Origin: Gyrodactylus bullatarudis
Taxonomy: Eukaryota; Platyhelminthes; Monogenea; Gyrodactylidea; Gyrodactylidae
Assembly: GCA_012064415.1 (NCBI GenBank)
Contig: SSNU01000082.1
Span: 162,752 to 226,751, forward strand
Direction: 5' to 3'
Length of the DNA stretch: 64,000 nucleotides
In this document: piece by piece, positions 1 to 12,709 of the stretch
Layout of the letters: each line of letters starts with the position of its first letter
Numbering within the stretch: position 1 is the first letter of the stretch
Notes under the pieces: model-generated
Seen by the model: only the letters and a program-made list of their open reading frames with translations
What the model was told of the DNA's origin: nothing
Databases searched by the model: none
Position numbers and translations under genes: made by a program

Positions 1-809
1 CTCTTCTCCCACACAATAATGAGTCTTAATCACATATACGACTTAAATTTCTTTTCTTCAAGAGGGTAATTTTAAATTCATTGATAATTATTCATTCTGC
101 CAATATCTTCCCCCTCAGCATATGCACATTATGTTGCAGAATATGTAAAATAAAGAAGCACTCATACATTTTTACTATTTATCCTCATTTTTTGAGTTTT
201 CCTCTTCTCACTATAATCACAATCCCCTTTTTTCACATACTTAACCATAATCAATCTCATTCGTTAGAGCAGTATTTTTTTATGTTGAACTATAATAATA
301 TATACAACAAGAAAAAACTATGCATATTCTGAAATAATAACTAGAGTGAGCTAAGCTAAGGGAATGAAAAAGATTCACAACGTGATCAAACAACAATTTC
401 TCTCCTTCTCACCTTTTTTCACTTTCATATTTCTTGTGATTATTTCTTTATTCCTATTTTTCAAGAAGAATATTATCCATGAGTCATACTCAACTGTGTG
501 TACTATCTCACTCCATGCTTACATCTCGTTTTCTTCTTCTTTGTATTGATAAGAATTATAATTATTATTATGATTACATTTCGATTGATGAGAAATATGA
601 AACAGAGAATTTCCTTATTTCATTAGGATGAAAATAAAATTTGCCATTCGTAAAATTTCTAATAAGAGAGATGCAATTCGATTTTGATTGAAATTAGTAA
701 GAGATATTAATATTTTCAAGTGTTAAACCAGAAAAAAATACCAAATTTAGATAATTTTCAGATTACTTCAGTTCAATATATATGTTACGTGCAATGTAGA
801 AACTAAAAA
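1..809. other. Stretch with no recognised gene
   Basis: AT-rich sequence with many T-runs and A-runs. The short open frames here are low-complexity (rich in Phe, Ile, Ser, Lys) and have no recognisable domain. The missing 5' exons of the innexin should lie upstream of 2,999; I looked here for the first membrane segment and its typical flanking residues and did not find them. Confidence 0.5.
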
Positions 810-935
810 CAGTGTATATGTTACCGTGAGTCTGGGAAATCAGTGTGTGTTGGTAATTCACTAGTGTATGTTGGTAATCAGTGTGACTTTAGTGAATCTA
901 GCTAATAAGCCCTCATTACCCAAACACACTGAGAA
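810..935 (+). repeat. 126-bp repeat, copy 1 (second copy at 63,875-64,000)
   Basis: Same orientation and length as the last 126 bases of the window, with about six differences by eye. The ends are imperfect inverted repeats (CGTGAGTCTGGG near the left end, CCCAAACACACTG near the right), so it looks like a very short non-autonomous DNA element or one unit of a dispersed satellite. The left flank also shares a short piece (CAGTGTATATGTTAC context) with the minisatellite at the right end of the window. Confidence 0.7.
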
Positions 936-1544
936 GGTCAGTGAATTGAAAGAAGTGTATGTCTGAGGGATTGATTTTCGAATGAAAATTTTCAAAATGC
1001 AAAGATTCATTAAGTTCAAGCCCTCAATACGAAATTCTATTTATACTACAAATACAAATTTTATACACCTTTTATATTTTAATTCCCATTGGCTTTCTTG
1101 AGGGTATTGTCACTTTTTCAATGAATTTACTTCATTTGAAACATAATCGGTTTAAAAATGGACGTTAAAGCCTGGCGATTAAAATTCGACGAATATCTAG
1201 AAGAAATAAAATCTACCAAATTATCATCTCTATTGTTCATTTCAAAATTGTAAAATTATTCTTGTGATAACTCTTGATGAAAATATCCCAAGATATAGTA
1301 CAATGTAAATTTTACATGAATTTTTTTCTGCTTGATTGATTTTACAAATTCCGTTTGTTGATCTGAGTTTTTGTGAGATAACACTTGAACCTAAACATAA
1401 GTCAAATTTTAGTTTACGTGTTTTGAAATCTGAAAAACTGAGAATGTCAATACTCATCAGACCTATTATGAGGTCTATCGTCTATTGTAGAATCAATATT
1501 ATTAACCAATAAGATTTCTTCTAAAAAGATGAACAGTGTATTCA
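936..1544. other. Stretch with no recognised gene
   Basis: Nothing supported. The small minus-strand open frame around 1,242-1,457 is low-complexity and has no recognisable family signature. Confidence 0.5.
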
Positions 1545-2130
1545 AATTTTTTAAAGATTTTTTGGAATCCTACTCATGTTACCTACTTTTACCAGTTGAA
1601 GAAAAAAATTCAGAAAAAATTTTTTAATGAAAAATATGGCCATTTTCCAAATTTGAATTTGGCTCAAAAATCCCATGTTTTCGAGCTTTGAACCAAAAGT
1701 TTTTATTCATTTGAAAGTTGGAGGTTGATCAAAAAGGGTTTTTCTGGATCAAGATTAGGCAAGAAAATCAATTCAACTGAATCTTATCTGATGCATAGCC
1801 TTTTTATCGTTTGGGAGCTGAGTTTCAATTTTTTGATCATTTTCACTACTTGAAAATCAATGAAATTTCGATAATTCAAAATCTCTCGAAAAGGGGGTAA
1901 TTGTCGGTAATTTGGCGGTGCTATTCAGCTTATCTATCTTATTTTGATTTTGAAAAACCTCATTTCGATCAACCTTTAACTTTCAAATCAGTAAAATTTT
2001 CGGTTCAAAGTTCGAAAAACTGGGATTTTGGCGCCAAATCGTAATTTGAATTCTTAATGGAATGAGCTAATAAGTTGCTGATATTCAAAAAATTCAATCT
2101 GACCAAAATAAGGCTAATTTTTGGTTCCGA
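1545..2130. repeat. Foldback element, subfamily B, truncated mosaic copy
   Basis: Bases 1,545-1,964 match 9,146-9,565 with a constant offset and only one difference that I could find. The copy then continues into the start of a right inverted arm: about 1,663-1,740 pairs with about 1,968-2,040. From about 2,050 it switches to sequence resembling the left arm of subfamily A (compare 4,251-4,310). The outer terminus seen in complete copies is missing on the left. Confidence 0.75.
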
Positions 2131-2176
2131 AACTTCTTAGCTTCATAAATCTATTATAAAAATTTCTCATTAATCT

Positions 2177-2927
2177 AAACCTAATTGACATGAAGATGAG
2201 AATTTCCTATTTTTACAAAAAACTCAATATTTTTATCCAGAAAGTCAGGAAAAAATATATTTTTTGGATTCCACTGTAAAATGAGCTGATTAGTTTTGAA
2301 TACAGAAAAAATTTCTGAAAAAAATTTAATCTGACCAATTGAGCAGTTTATTGAATTTCGGAAATGTTTCAAATTTCTACTTTTTCAACTTTCAAATCCA
2401 AAATTTTTATCGATTTCAAAGATTTGAAGCAGTTAAATATTGATTTACAGGATCAAAATTAGACGAAGATTTCGAATTTGGCCGTAGAATTTGAGAGAAA
2501 ATTACTCTTTCCAAGAAAATGTTCAATCTCTATTTTTGGTTTATTTTCCCTCGTGATTATTGAAAAATTCAAATGGTTCGATTTCCCACCGTAATGACGA
2601 ATTTCTGTGAATTCCTGCACGCAAATTCGAAATCTTCGTCTAATTTTGATCCTGTATATCAACATTTAACTGCTTCAAATCTTTGAAATCGATAAAAATT
2701 TTGGATTTGAAAGTTGAAAAAGTGGAAATTTGAAACATTTCCGAAATTCAATAAACTGCTCAATTTTGGTCAGATTAAATTTTTTTCAGAAATTTTTTCT
2801 GTATTCAAAACTAATCAGCTCATTTTACAGTGGAATCCAAAAAATATATTTTTTCCTGACTTTCTGGATAAAAATATTGAGTTTTTTGTAAAAATAGGAA
2901 ATTCTCATCTTCATGTCAATTAGGTTT
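2177..2927. repeat. Foldback element, subfamily A, complete palindromic copy (A1)
   Basis: A near-perfect giant inverted repeat: arms of about 300 bp (2,177-2,479 and 2,622-2,927) around a loop of about 140 bp. The termini read AAACCTAATTGACATGAAG inward from both sides. The arms are almost identical, so short open frames on opposite strands inside it encode the same residues and are not genes. It ends about 70 bp before an innexin exon, in that gene's intron. Confidence 0.9.
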
Positions 2928-2998
2928 TTTTCTTTTTAATCAAAAAAAATTCTAAATGAAAAATTTGATTCATGTTTCCTTAATTATTTTTTCAATAG

Positions 2999-5900
2999 GC
3001 AAACCAATACAATGCTGGGTTCCTCAAGAATTCACTCATGCCTGGGAGGAATATTCTGAAAATCTTTGTTGGGTCCAGAATACTTATTTTCTATATGACA
3101 CGGCTAGAGTTCCTTCCAGTGATGAAGAAGTTGTACACCAGAAACATATCAGTTATTATCAATGGGTAATTTTTTGATTTTTACCTTGCAAATCGATATT
3201 TATTGAAATTCACTTTTTACAGGTTGCAATTGTACTAGCTGGCCAGGCAATGTTGAGTTGGGTGCCCTATTTGGTATGGCGAGTTGGCTCAAAGCGTCTT
3301 CCAATACTACTCAAGTCAGCAAAAGAAGCTGCCGTGCCTGACAGGGAACTACGACAAAAAGCTATATCTTGCCTTGTGGCAACTCTTGAAGAGCAAGCTG
3401 AGTCAACAGCTAGATTCCGACGAAATAATACTGGTTTGAAAAGATTATTTTGTAGTATTCGACCCAACGTCCGTATAACACTTTTATTTTTCATTGTACG
3501 TTTTTGGTTCATTGGTAACTCCATGGGCCAAATTTTACTGATGAAGAAATTCATCGGAATTAATAGTACAACTTTTGGCTGGGACCTGCTAAATGATTTC
3601 AGTGATGGTCGAGATTGGCAAGCGACAGGGCATTTCCCACGTGTCACATATTGTACAGTTCATGTCAGAAAAATGGGACAGACAAAAATGGCCAGGTAAG
3701 AATTGAATCTTATTACGATTTAGAGTAAATTTCTAGATTGTACATCTCACTTTTTTCTAGAATTCACCTATCTATAATCTTTTTAATGCTGTTATTCATC
3801 TCCCAGATGAAAAATATCAAAGGTACTCTCCCTCTTATTCCTATTAGACTGGAATAAAATGCATAACTTCAACGATTAATTACCCGATAATCCGAAAAAA
3901 AACATAAGTAGCTTTTTACCATAGTAATGGAAAGGAAAACTAATTAAAATTGATTCTAATCTCTAATTAACTCCTCTAATTTCGTCAATTCTTTTGGGAA
4001 ACACTCCATCAAAGTATAGTTGGAAAACTTTGCAAATTTCGCAGGATCCACTTCTCTGTTGCTAAAATCTTTTTATAAAAATATGTTAAAGCTTGTATGA
4101 GTCTCGTACTGCTGATATACATGGATTAAGGGATCTTAGTCTATATTTTTAAACCTAATTGACATGAAGATGAGAATTTACTATTTTTACAAAAAACTCA
4201 ATATTTTTCTCCTGATTCACAGAAAAAATATTTTTCTGAATTCTAAAACAGAATGAGCTAATCGGATGTGAATTTTCAAAAAAATTCAATCTGACCAAAA
4301 TTATGCGGTTTTTCGAGTTTCGAAAACGTACCAAATTTCCACTTTTTCAACTTTTGAACCCAAAATTTTTATCGATTTCGATGATTCGAAGCAGTTAAGT
4401 GATGATATTTCGGATCAACATTGAACCAAGAGTTCAAATTCACCTGCAGAAGTTCACTGAAATTCGTCATTACTGTGGGAAATCAAACCATTTGCATTTT
4501 TCAATTATCTCTAAGGCAAATTATCTAAAATCTGGAAGTTGAACTTTTTTTCGGAAACAGTAAGATCTTCACTATCTCTATGGCCGAATCCTTCGTCTAA
4601 TGTTGATCCAAAATATCGTAAATGATCAAAATTGTTAAAAGTTTTGGGTTCAAAAGTTGAAAAAGTGGAAATTTGGTACATTTTCGAAACTCGAAAAACC
4701 GCTTAATTTTGGTCAGATTGAATTTTTTTGAATATTCACATCTCATTAGCTCATTCTGTTTTAGAATTCAGAAAAATATTTTTTCTGTGAATCAGGAGAA
4801 AAATATTGAGTTTTTTGTAAAAATAGTAAATTCTCATCTTAATGTCAACTGGCTTATATATAACGCTATCAAGATTCTGTCTCTTACTTAATTTCAATGA
4901 TTTTTGCCAAAAATTTATAAGACCTTTTGAATGTAAAAACACGAAATCTTTTGATAATATTATGCCTCTGGTCAGTAGTTTTGTCTGTTATATCAACGAA
5001 ACCGCTGAAAGTATTCTGAAAGTATGCTTAAAACAAATGTCTACAACTCTCTAGCCAATTCGATTCTTCCTAATTTGATCTTATTTCAAGGGAGCAGGGT
5101 AAAAGGGCTAAACACATTGAATGATAATTAGTATCGCTAGGAAAAATAGCTTAATGATTAGAAAAAAGAAATAATGTGCATTTTATAGTGGAAAAAATTA
5201 TGAATAAATCATATGATTGACAGGGATAGTTAAGAAGATGGATATCTTCCATTCTAGATTTTTATTTTGTATATAAACACATAAAAAATACATAGATCTC
5301 ATCATCAAGATCTCTTTTTTACTGAATCTCTTTAAACATTTAATGTATGCAAGTAAAGGGTGGGAGTAAATATTCTTGTGTCTTTAGCTAACAGCTTCAT
5401 CGTCTTATTTTTCAGTTCTGTTCCCTCTCTAATTCTTCTTAACCGTATTCTCCTTTAGAAATTTTGGTACTTGGAGGAAAATAAGAGAAATTCTTCCTAT
5501 CCTACAAGATATTACTAGTTTTTTCCTTATTTTAATATTGATTGCTCCTAACTACTTCTTGGCAGTGAGAAATTTTTGAGTTACTTTTGTGAAATAACTT
5601 CTAATGTGACTGCAATTTTGGTGATAATATAAAAGAATCAATTTAAAATCATACAATAGCTAAAAGGCATCTGAACTATGTGGTAATCAGTGATAAAAAT
5701 AATAATTTCAGCACATATTTTGCCAGAATTTAAGGATTGAATCCTTTGAGAGATTTTCATCTGAAAATTTTCAAGGGACATCTAAAGAATTCGAAATTCC
5801 TATTTTCGTTCCCAAGGATTTATCCTCTTTCACTTCTAAGTTTAGTTCATAACAACTGTTAGTTTTTCATAAAACTTATACTGTTAGCCTAAAGACATTT

Positions 5901-8900
5901 CTAAACTTTTTACTTGTTTTATACTAGTACAGAAGATTCCAATAAAGTAAATTAACTTAGTTTAATTGTTAAGTATTCCACGATTAATAAATAGATAAAA
6001 GCAGGAAAAACACTCCAGATAATTCCAGACGATAAAAAATCTAATTGAAAAAAAGACTTAAAAATTAAAATCAACGATTATGAATGATATTTTAAAAGAA
6101 AGGTCATTTAACAAGCTTCCTTAAGGAATTATTTGTGCCTTTCGATTTTCTATTGAAGTTCAAATCTACCTGTTAGGTGACGAAAAAATAAATTTGAGAC
6201 TTTAGAGACTTTTTAAAAATCCCAAATTTTAATTAATGGGAAGCTCATGATATCCTTTCTATTAAGTATGTACTGATAGCAAGAACGAGAGCTGAAAACA
6301 ATTTAAAGAAGAACTTGCATTTCTATCTGATTAACTTAACTCCTCATTAGCGTTTGAGAGTACTCAGTACTACTCGCTATTCATAGATGGTTTTTGGCAA
6401 TATTTTTAAAGGAGGAAATCGTTCTACCTTATGGCAATGTCCATTTTTCCTATAATCTCCCACACAAACATCATAGAAAAATGAACTTCATGATGACATC
6501 TAATATAAAATAGTTGGAAGCTTCAAGATATTCAGGTTTCAAGTGGTAACGAAATTTTTGGACGAAATTTGCAAAATTACTTAAATCGCCCAACGACATG
6601 ATAAATTTAATCTTCAAGTATTTTATTATTGTTCCACCAAATTTCCATTCAAAATACCTTTCCATGCTTCCTTTTCAATCCTTTTTGCAGCTTTTCCGTA
6701 AGAGATAATGTGAATTCAAGTTAAAATTACGAATATTAAAAAATTTTCCATTTAAAAATTCTGTTTATCTTATTCCAGAAGGATAGGTATTTTGAAACGA
6801 AATTTGGCGGGATAATATTAAAATACTTGAAGATTAAATTTATCATATCGATGCGATTTAAGTAATTTCGTAGTAAGGATTCATGGTTTTTAAACATGAA
6901 TGACATAATGGAGAAGCATTTTTCAAGACATGCCTGAAATCCTTCAAATTAGAAACATTGTTTAAACTTGATTCCAGAAAATCTAAAAATTCATTTTAAT
7001 CCCAATTATTGTTGTCTTGAATAGAACAAGAAATTCGATACAATAGAAATTATATTATTTATGAGGAATATAAATCAAATTAGGTGGACCAAGTCTTATC
7101 TCATCACCGTCACATTCTGTTTTTTTCATTTAGAAATTCAATAATCCTTATGTAATATTATTATCAGTAATTTGTGTCTTTTTTCCCCAACACCTTCAAG
7201 ATTTATAATTAAGTTTGTATTTTCTTTTTTATATTATTCTCTTATGATAATATGAATGAATCTATCGAGGTGATAAAATTTTCGTTTTAGTACAACTGAA
7301 TGAATATTGGTAATTCGAAAATTATTTTATTTGAATGAATTCTTTTACGTTAGTAAATTATCTACAACTTTAGCCAGAAAAAAACGTTCTAATTGACCAA
7401 GAAACTTGATGAGTTGCACATAATTTTGTAGTAAAAAAGGTTCTTCTTTAGTTTTCTGAATGATGATTCATGCATACCAAGTAACCAATCGGATTAAACT
7501 AACTTTACTCATTCAAATACTTTGTACTTTACTAAATAGATTATTTTTTTGTGAAAAGATCAATATGCATTACAAATACAGTGTGCCCGGTAAAATTTGT
7601 CTCTTCATAGATGATACTCTGAACAAAATATATTGATAATTAGATTATAATCTTCATATTTAATGACTAAGTTGTAGCCCATTGTAGGAAGGAATTAATT
7701 TTGAGCACAAGTCAAAATAATTAAATGTAAAAAGTACCAATACTCCTACTCCTGTTAACTAAACAGGAAAATAAATAAAAAATAGTCAAGGCTAGAAATT
7801 ATATCGGATGAGATAGAGGGAACTCTCTATTAATACGTCATTATCATCTTTAATTTTGGAGAAGAAGAATTTATGTAAATTAATTACAGTCAGTTTTTTT
7901 CGTTTTTTAATTTTCTTTCTCGTTTCTGGTTGTATCTCTCTCCTTTTCATTAACATTTTCTGAGTACAACTCAGAGTAAGATGAATTTTCCTATGTAAAT
8001 TATACCTTTTAAGGGGCATTTGCAAAACTGGTGCAAACTCAACACAGCCTTAATATTATACATCAAAAATCCTATTTTATCCTTCTAGAACGAATTAGAA
8101 ATGATGACACAAGTGATAAACCTAACCTTTCAAAGATAGGGTATTTGCAAAATTGGTGACTCGTACCTTCCCATTTGCAGATATGGTGACAGTGGTAGGT
8201 CAAATTACAATCTTGGTTATGCATTCATGGTCACTTTTTCTGTGTTGAAATTTGATAATTGCAATCATGGTTAGTCCTCGCTGTACTGATTTGTATTTAC
8301 TTGTAATTTAAATCAAGTTAATTTTTCGAATCAATTTAAAATCATAAATTCTTATAGAGGAATTTCTGACTACTTGATTTTTTCATTTACAAATGCAAAA
8401 ATTTTTAATTCTATTGAATCGACTTCCCCAAATTCGATACAATTTGAGTAAATACAAATCAGTACTTAGGAATAGTCCTCAATACACATTAAAAACTTAA
8501 TCAGGTACCAAAAATAGATTTTACAAGATTCTAACCATAATTACAAAATAAATATTATTTAGCATAGGGAGGACTAACCATGACTGCAATTATTAAATTT
8601 CAACACAGGAAAAAGGGACCATAAATGCAATATTTAAAATTTTACATTGCAAGAAGGGACCAATGATGAATTAAATTTTAGTGGTTCTCAAATCAAACAT
8701 AACCAAGATTGTAATTTAACCTACCACTGTCACCATATCTGCAAATGGGAAGGTACGAGTCACCAATTTTGCAAATACCCTATCTTTGAAAGGTTAGGTT
8801 TATCACTTGTGTCATCATTTCTAATTCGTTCTAGAAGGATAAAATAGGATTTTTGATGTATAATATTAAGATTGGATTGAGTACATATTTAATTTTCGCC

Positions 8901-10853
8901 TCTTCTAGAGTATATTTGTTCATAATTAAAAATTCAAGCACTGATTTATTTGCACAAATTTCATATTTCTCTTAACAACAGACTTTTTAGATTCAGTGAA
9001 AAAAAAGATCTTAAATAATTTTTATAGCAAAATTTATAAAAAAATGTTTGAAGGCAATGTAAAGCTAATTTAATATTAGCTTAATTGATATGAAGTTGGG
9101 AATCTATGATTTTTACAGAAATCTCGATTTTTTATCAACAATTCGAATTTTTTAAAGATTTTTTGGAATCCTACTCATGTTACCTACTTTTACCAGTTGA
9201 AGAAAAAAATTCAGAAAAAATTTTTTAATGAAAAATATGGCCATTTTCCAAATTTGAATTTGGCTCAAAAATCCCATGTTTTCGAGCTTTGAACCAAAAG
9301 TTTTTATTCATTTGAAAGTTGGAGGTTGATCAAAAAGGGTTTTTCTGGATCAAGATTAGGCAAGAAAATTAATTCAACTGAATCTTATCTGATGCATAGC
9401 CTTTTTATCGTTTGGGAGCTGAGTTTCAATTTTTTGATCATTTTCACTACTTGAAAATCAATGAAATTTCGATAATTCAAAATCTCTCGAAAAGGGGGTA
9501 ATTGTCGGTAATTTGGCGGTGCTATTCAGCTTATCTATCTTATTTTGATTTTGAAAAACCTCATTGATCAATATCAAACTCTGAAATTTGAAAATTGGCC
9601 ATATTTTTCATAAAAATTGATTTTTTCTTCACCTGGTAAAAGTGGGTAACATGAGTTGGATGCCAAAAAATCTTTAAAATATTCAATTTTTGATGAAAAA
9701 ATCCTAGATTCCCAACTTCATGTCAACCAACTTTGTATGATACATTGTATAATCTGAGATATGGTGTCAAGCATGACTAAAATAATCCTCTTATTTGAAT
9801 AAAGTCAATGGATACAAAAGTCATATCCATCTATTCATTGCATTTAAAATATATTTAATTGTCTTCATGTATTCTCAAAAGACTTTGGCCTACAAGTTCT
9901 AAAGATATCAATTGAATAGTTTATCTATGAACATGGAAAATATTTTATCTTCCTGTACCATACACAATGATACAACTGAGATTCACATATAAAAATCAAC
10001 GTACAAAAGGAAATGATTTCCACATCTGAACAATAAAGTTGAAAACTTTCCAGGAAACATTATCAAACCCAATAAATATGTATTTAAATTTAATCAATTT
10101 CAACGTTATCCTAAATAATTTTATAACTCAAACATTATTATTATTATTATTAATAGAATAGAAATCTGATTTATTCTAAGTGTGTATTATATAATTGATT
10201 CGATTGCCACCAGATAAAGAAATGAATTAATTGTTTAGGATGATTTATTTAGAAAAATATATGACAGAGATCATCTCTATAGATTTTCCCATCTCATTTA
10301 TCATTTCATGAAAAGATTTTTTTTGTAGAGTCTTAATATTTTTACATTGAACTTTCTCAAACTCTGAAACCGATAAACTTGAAAATTTTGATAATAAAGT
10401 AATTTTGATTTTTTTTCTTCCAGCTACACTCTCCAATGTGTTCTTCCGATTAATTATTTTGTTGAAAAAGTCTACGTATTTCTCTGGTTCTGGTTTGTTG
10501 TATTAACAGCGTTGACATTAATAAGTACATTGATGTGGTGTTATAATACAATTGTGCCAATGCGTAGGATTGCTTATATCAAACAATATATTCGTGCCAT
10601 TCGACAGCTTTCCAATACTGAAGAGCGTGATTGTACTCGTTTTGTCAATAATAATCTTGGTCCAGACGGTGTACTCATTTTGCAAGTTGTCTCACGAGCA
10701 TCAAGTGACCTCATTGCATTAGATGTGACCGCCACCCTATGGGCCAATTATCGACATGCCAAAATAACCGGTACTGAAGAAGATATTAATAGGTTTATTG
10801 AAACCGTCAACAGAGGCGGTGTCAGCAATAATAACAATAATAATAATTCTTGA
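2999..10853 (+). CDS. Innexin (gap-junction channel subunit), three 3' exons
   Basis: Four-pass membrane protein that assembles intercellular channels in invertebrates. Exons I can place: 2,999-3,165, 3,223-3,695 and 10,424-10,853, with GT-AG introns of 57 bp and 6,728 bp. The joins restore frame: Gly (GGC) at the first acceptor, TGG then GTT at the second junction, and AG+C (Ser) at the third. Diagnostic features are the first extracellular loop with two cysteines (CWVP, then ENLCWVQNTY), the innexin hallmark YYQWV at the start of membrane segment 2, the second loop with FPRVTYC and LQCVLP, and the FLWFWF start of membrane segment 4. The C-tail ends in an Asn run encoded by an AAT/AAC microsatellite. 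The N-terminus and membrane segment 1 are absent, so the start lies in unseen upstream exons. The family is certain; the paralogue is not. Confidence 0.9.
4149..4856. repeat. Foldback element, subfamily A, copy A2
   Basis: The left arm starts AAACCTAATTGACATGAAG and the right arm ends with its complement, diverged to CTTAATGTCAACTGG. Arms are about 280 bp each around a loop near 4,440-4,580. The inner part shares the AAACCATTTGCATTTTTCAA region with A1 in inverted orientation. It is more diverged between arms than A1, so it is an older insertion. Confidence 0.85.
8049..8870. repeat. Foldback element, family C, copy C1
   Basis: An 822-bp palindrome. It opens CTTAATATTATACATC and closes with GATGTATAATATTAAG. 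Outer arms of about 170 bp (8,049-8,221 and 8,698-8,870) are nearly perfect complements, and further inverted blocks continue inward (about 8,227-8,284 with 8,561-8,623). A related copy lies at 58,385-59,100. It has no terminal similarity to subfamilies A or B and no coding capacity. Confidence 0.88.
9083..9727. repeat. Foldback element, subfamily B, complete copy B1
   Basis: The left end reads TTGATATGAAGTTGGGAATC and the right end carries the complement GATTCCCAACTTCATGTCAA. Arms of about 130 bp enclose a unique centre. Bases 9,146-9,565 are almost identical to 1,545-1,964, pointing to a very recent common source. Confidence 0.85.
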
Positions 10854-12400
10854 TGGTGATTTATCGAAAGATACTCTCTCAAACGGTTATAAATTCATCC
10901 CTTTTTTACAACATGAAAAAAATTTCCAAATCCACCCTTCCCCCTTATGAAGAAAAATGTACCAATGCAAAAAGTGAATTAAAAATTTAAAAAACTATCA
11001 ATGCCTGTGTCATAATTAATTATAATTATAATTATTAGGGAATGATTAAAGTTAGAATTCATTTATCCCTGTAAAATATTTCATGAAAAAAATTATCAAT
11101 TTTAGGATAGCCCTCTCTTTATTGAAAAGTTTCGATACCACCCAAAGAGCAAATTTACAAGTCAGAAACAAAGATTGACGAAGACTGAAACGAAAATAGA
11201 TTGTGCCAAATTTTACTTATGAATTTTCTTCATCACAATATTAAATTTCAGATAACCTATTAAAAATTCATCCTTTTACTATCTTTTACTCCTGACAAAT
11301 ATTATTTTAAAAAGTTCTTCCTCCATTATCCAAAAAGAAAAGCGAAAAGTTTTACTCAATTATTATTATTATTGTCAAAGCAAAAAAAGCTCTCTGTGAA
11401 AATTAATCAAGAGTTTTCTCAACGTATAAGAACCTCTTGAAGGTTGTTATTCAAGTTTCTATTCATTTTAGATATCAACCGAACAGTCTTATCTTTGTCT
11501 ATTTTCACATAATCTTATGACTTATTCCATGTTCCTTTTAGGCAAGAAAGATAGTATCACCCTTGTGTTTTTTGTAAATAGAAATTTTATTACTGGTAAA
11601 CGATAACTGACAAAGAAAAAAAATATACATTTTATTATATATATACATATATATATACACTTTTTACCGATTGACAATCCCAAACAATAAACTTCTTCCT
11701 TAAACAACATCTCTGTTTTTTTCTCAAGATTCTATTAATTAAATATTATTATGTAATAGGAATGATAACAATGCAGAAAATAGAAGTTGACGAGAAGAGA
11801 AGACACGAAGAGGCCAAGAAATTATTGTTTTCCTTCGAAAATAACAAAAAAAATTTGTAAAAAAGACTATATAATGCCGATTAAACCCTATTTTTTCAAA
11901 GAAAACTTAAAAACTATTCCAAAATACCTTTAGAAATATTGACAATGTGAAAAAATCCAAATAACAATTGTATTTATGAATGTATTAAATAATGGTCTTT
12001 TTTTCTTTCGAATTGATAAAAACCACTTATTCTCTCTTCTGAGCTGCATTTACCGTTGAAGGAAAAAATAAACATAATTTTGTGAGAAATATGTTTTCAA
12101 CGAGAGTGAACAGAATGTGTTTTTCTCCCCTCAATGAGACTGTTTAAGAAAGAAAACCTTTTTTTATTAAATTTAAACCTCTTTTCCAAAATTGATTGAT
12201 CACGATGAAACACTGCCCTACCCTCCTTTTGATGAAAATTAACAAAATTTATTATGAATTCTATCAATTATCAAAATTATTTGCTTGTTATTACTATCAA
12301 ATTTAAAAATACAAAAAATTAAAAAAAACAAGATTTTATTTTTATTGAGATTTCAAAATTCAAAAATTGCCTTATATCATGAAATAGAAGAAAGTTCAGG
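10854..12400. other. Innexin 3' flank and stretch with no recognised gene
   Basis: The innexin stop is followed by an ATTAAA at about 10,978 that could act as a weak poly(A) signal. A (TA)n microsatellite with CA interruptions lies near 11,636-11,660. No coding region is supported. Confidence 0.45.
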
Positions 12401-12475
12401 TTACTAGCGTCTCATCCGCTGAAGAAGGGACTTGACTAACTCAGTACTGAAACGCCTGCAAGAGGCTTTGGTAAA
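12401..12475 (+). ncRNA. Hammerhead-like CUGANGA...GAAA motif with 3' hairpin
   Basis: CTGAAGA (12,419-12,425) is followed by GAAAC (12,449-12,453). An upstream GCGTC (12,407-12,411) can pair with ACGC (12,452-12,455) and would leave a GUC cleavage triplet, as in a type III hammerhead. Only seven bases link the GUC to CTGAAGA, so stem I is missing or degenerate and cleavage is doubtful. Immediately 3' is a hairpin, GCCT (12,54-57 within the 12,4xx block: 12,454-12,457) with AGGC (12,463-12,466). A diverged copy at 62,251-62,320 keeps this hairpin with a compensatory base pair. Confidence 0.4.
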
Positions 12476-12709
12476 AGTTTTGTTATGTATTCCGATTTTT
12501 ATAATTACGAATCATTATTGAAGATTTCAGATTCCAACAATTTTCATATTGATCTTGGAAGTTAATTTTTCCAATATACTATTACTATTACGTAATCAAT
12601 TTTTTAAAAGCTTTTTTGTAAGTATTGAAATACAAGGGTTAGACATCATCTTTTGGATACAGGACTCAACCCGTCTATGAATGCCGTATTTTATAGGTTT
12701 TGAATTCGT

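Larger units (their letters stand above)
3696..10423 (+). other. Large innexin intron, 6.7 kb
   Basis: The donor is AG|GTAAGA at 3,696 and the acceptor is TTTTTTTCTTCCAG ending at 10,423. Besides the three foldback elements listed separately (4,149-4,856; 8,049-8,870; 9,083-9,727), the stretches 3,700-4,148, 4,857-8,048 and 9,728-10,423 hold no gene or RNA that I recognise. Confidence 0.85.

Noticed and set aside
2181..2923. Similar 63-69 residue open frames on both strands at 2,181-2,372 and 2,714-2,923
   Set aside because: They are the two arms of one inverted repeat, so their identical translations follow from the palindrome and do not indicate paralogous genes.
3267..3647. 126-codon minus-strand frame
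   Set aside because: It lies antisense to a confirmed innexin exon and has no motif of its own.
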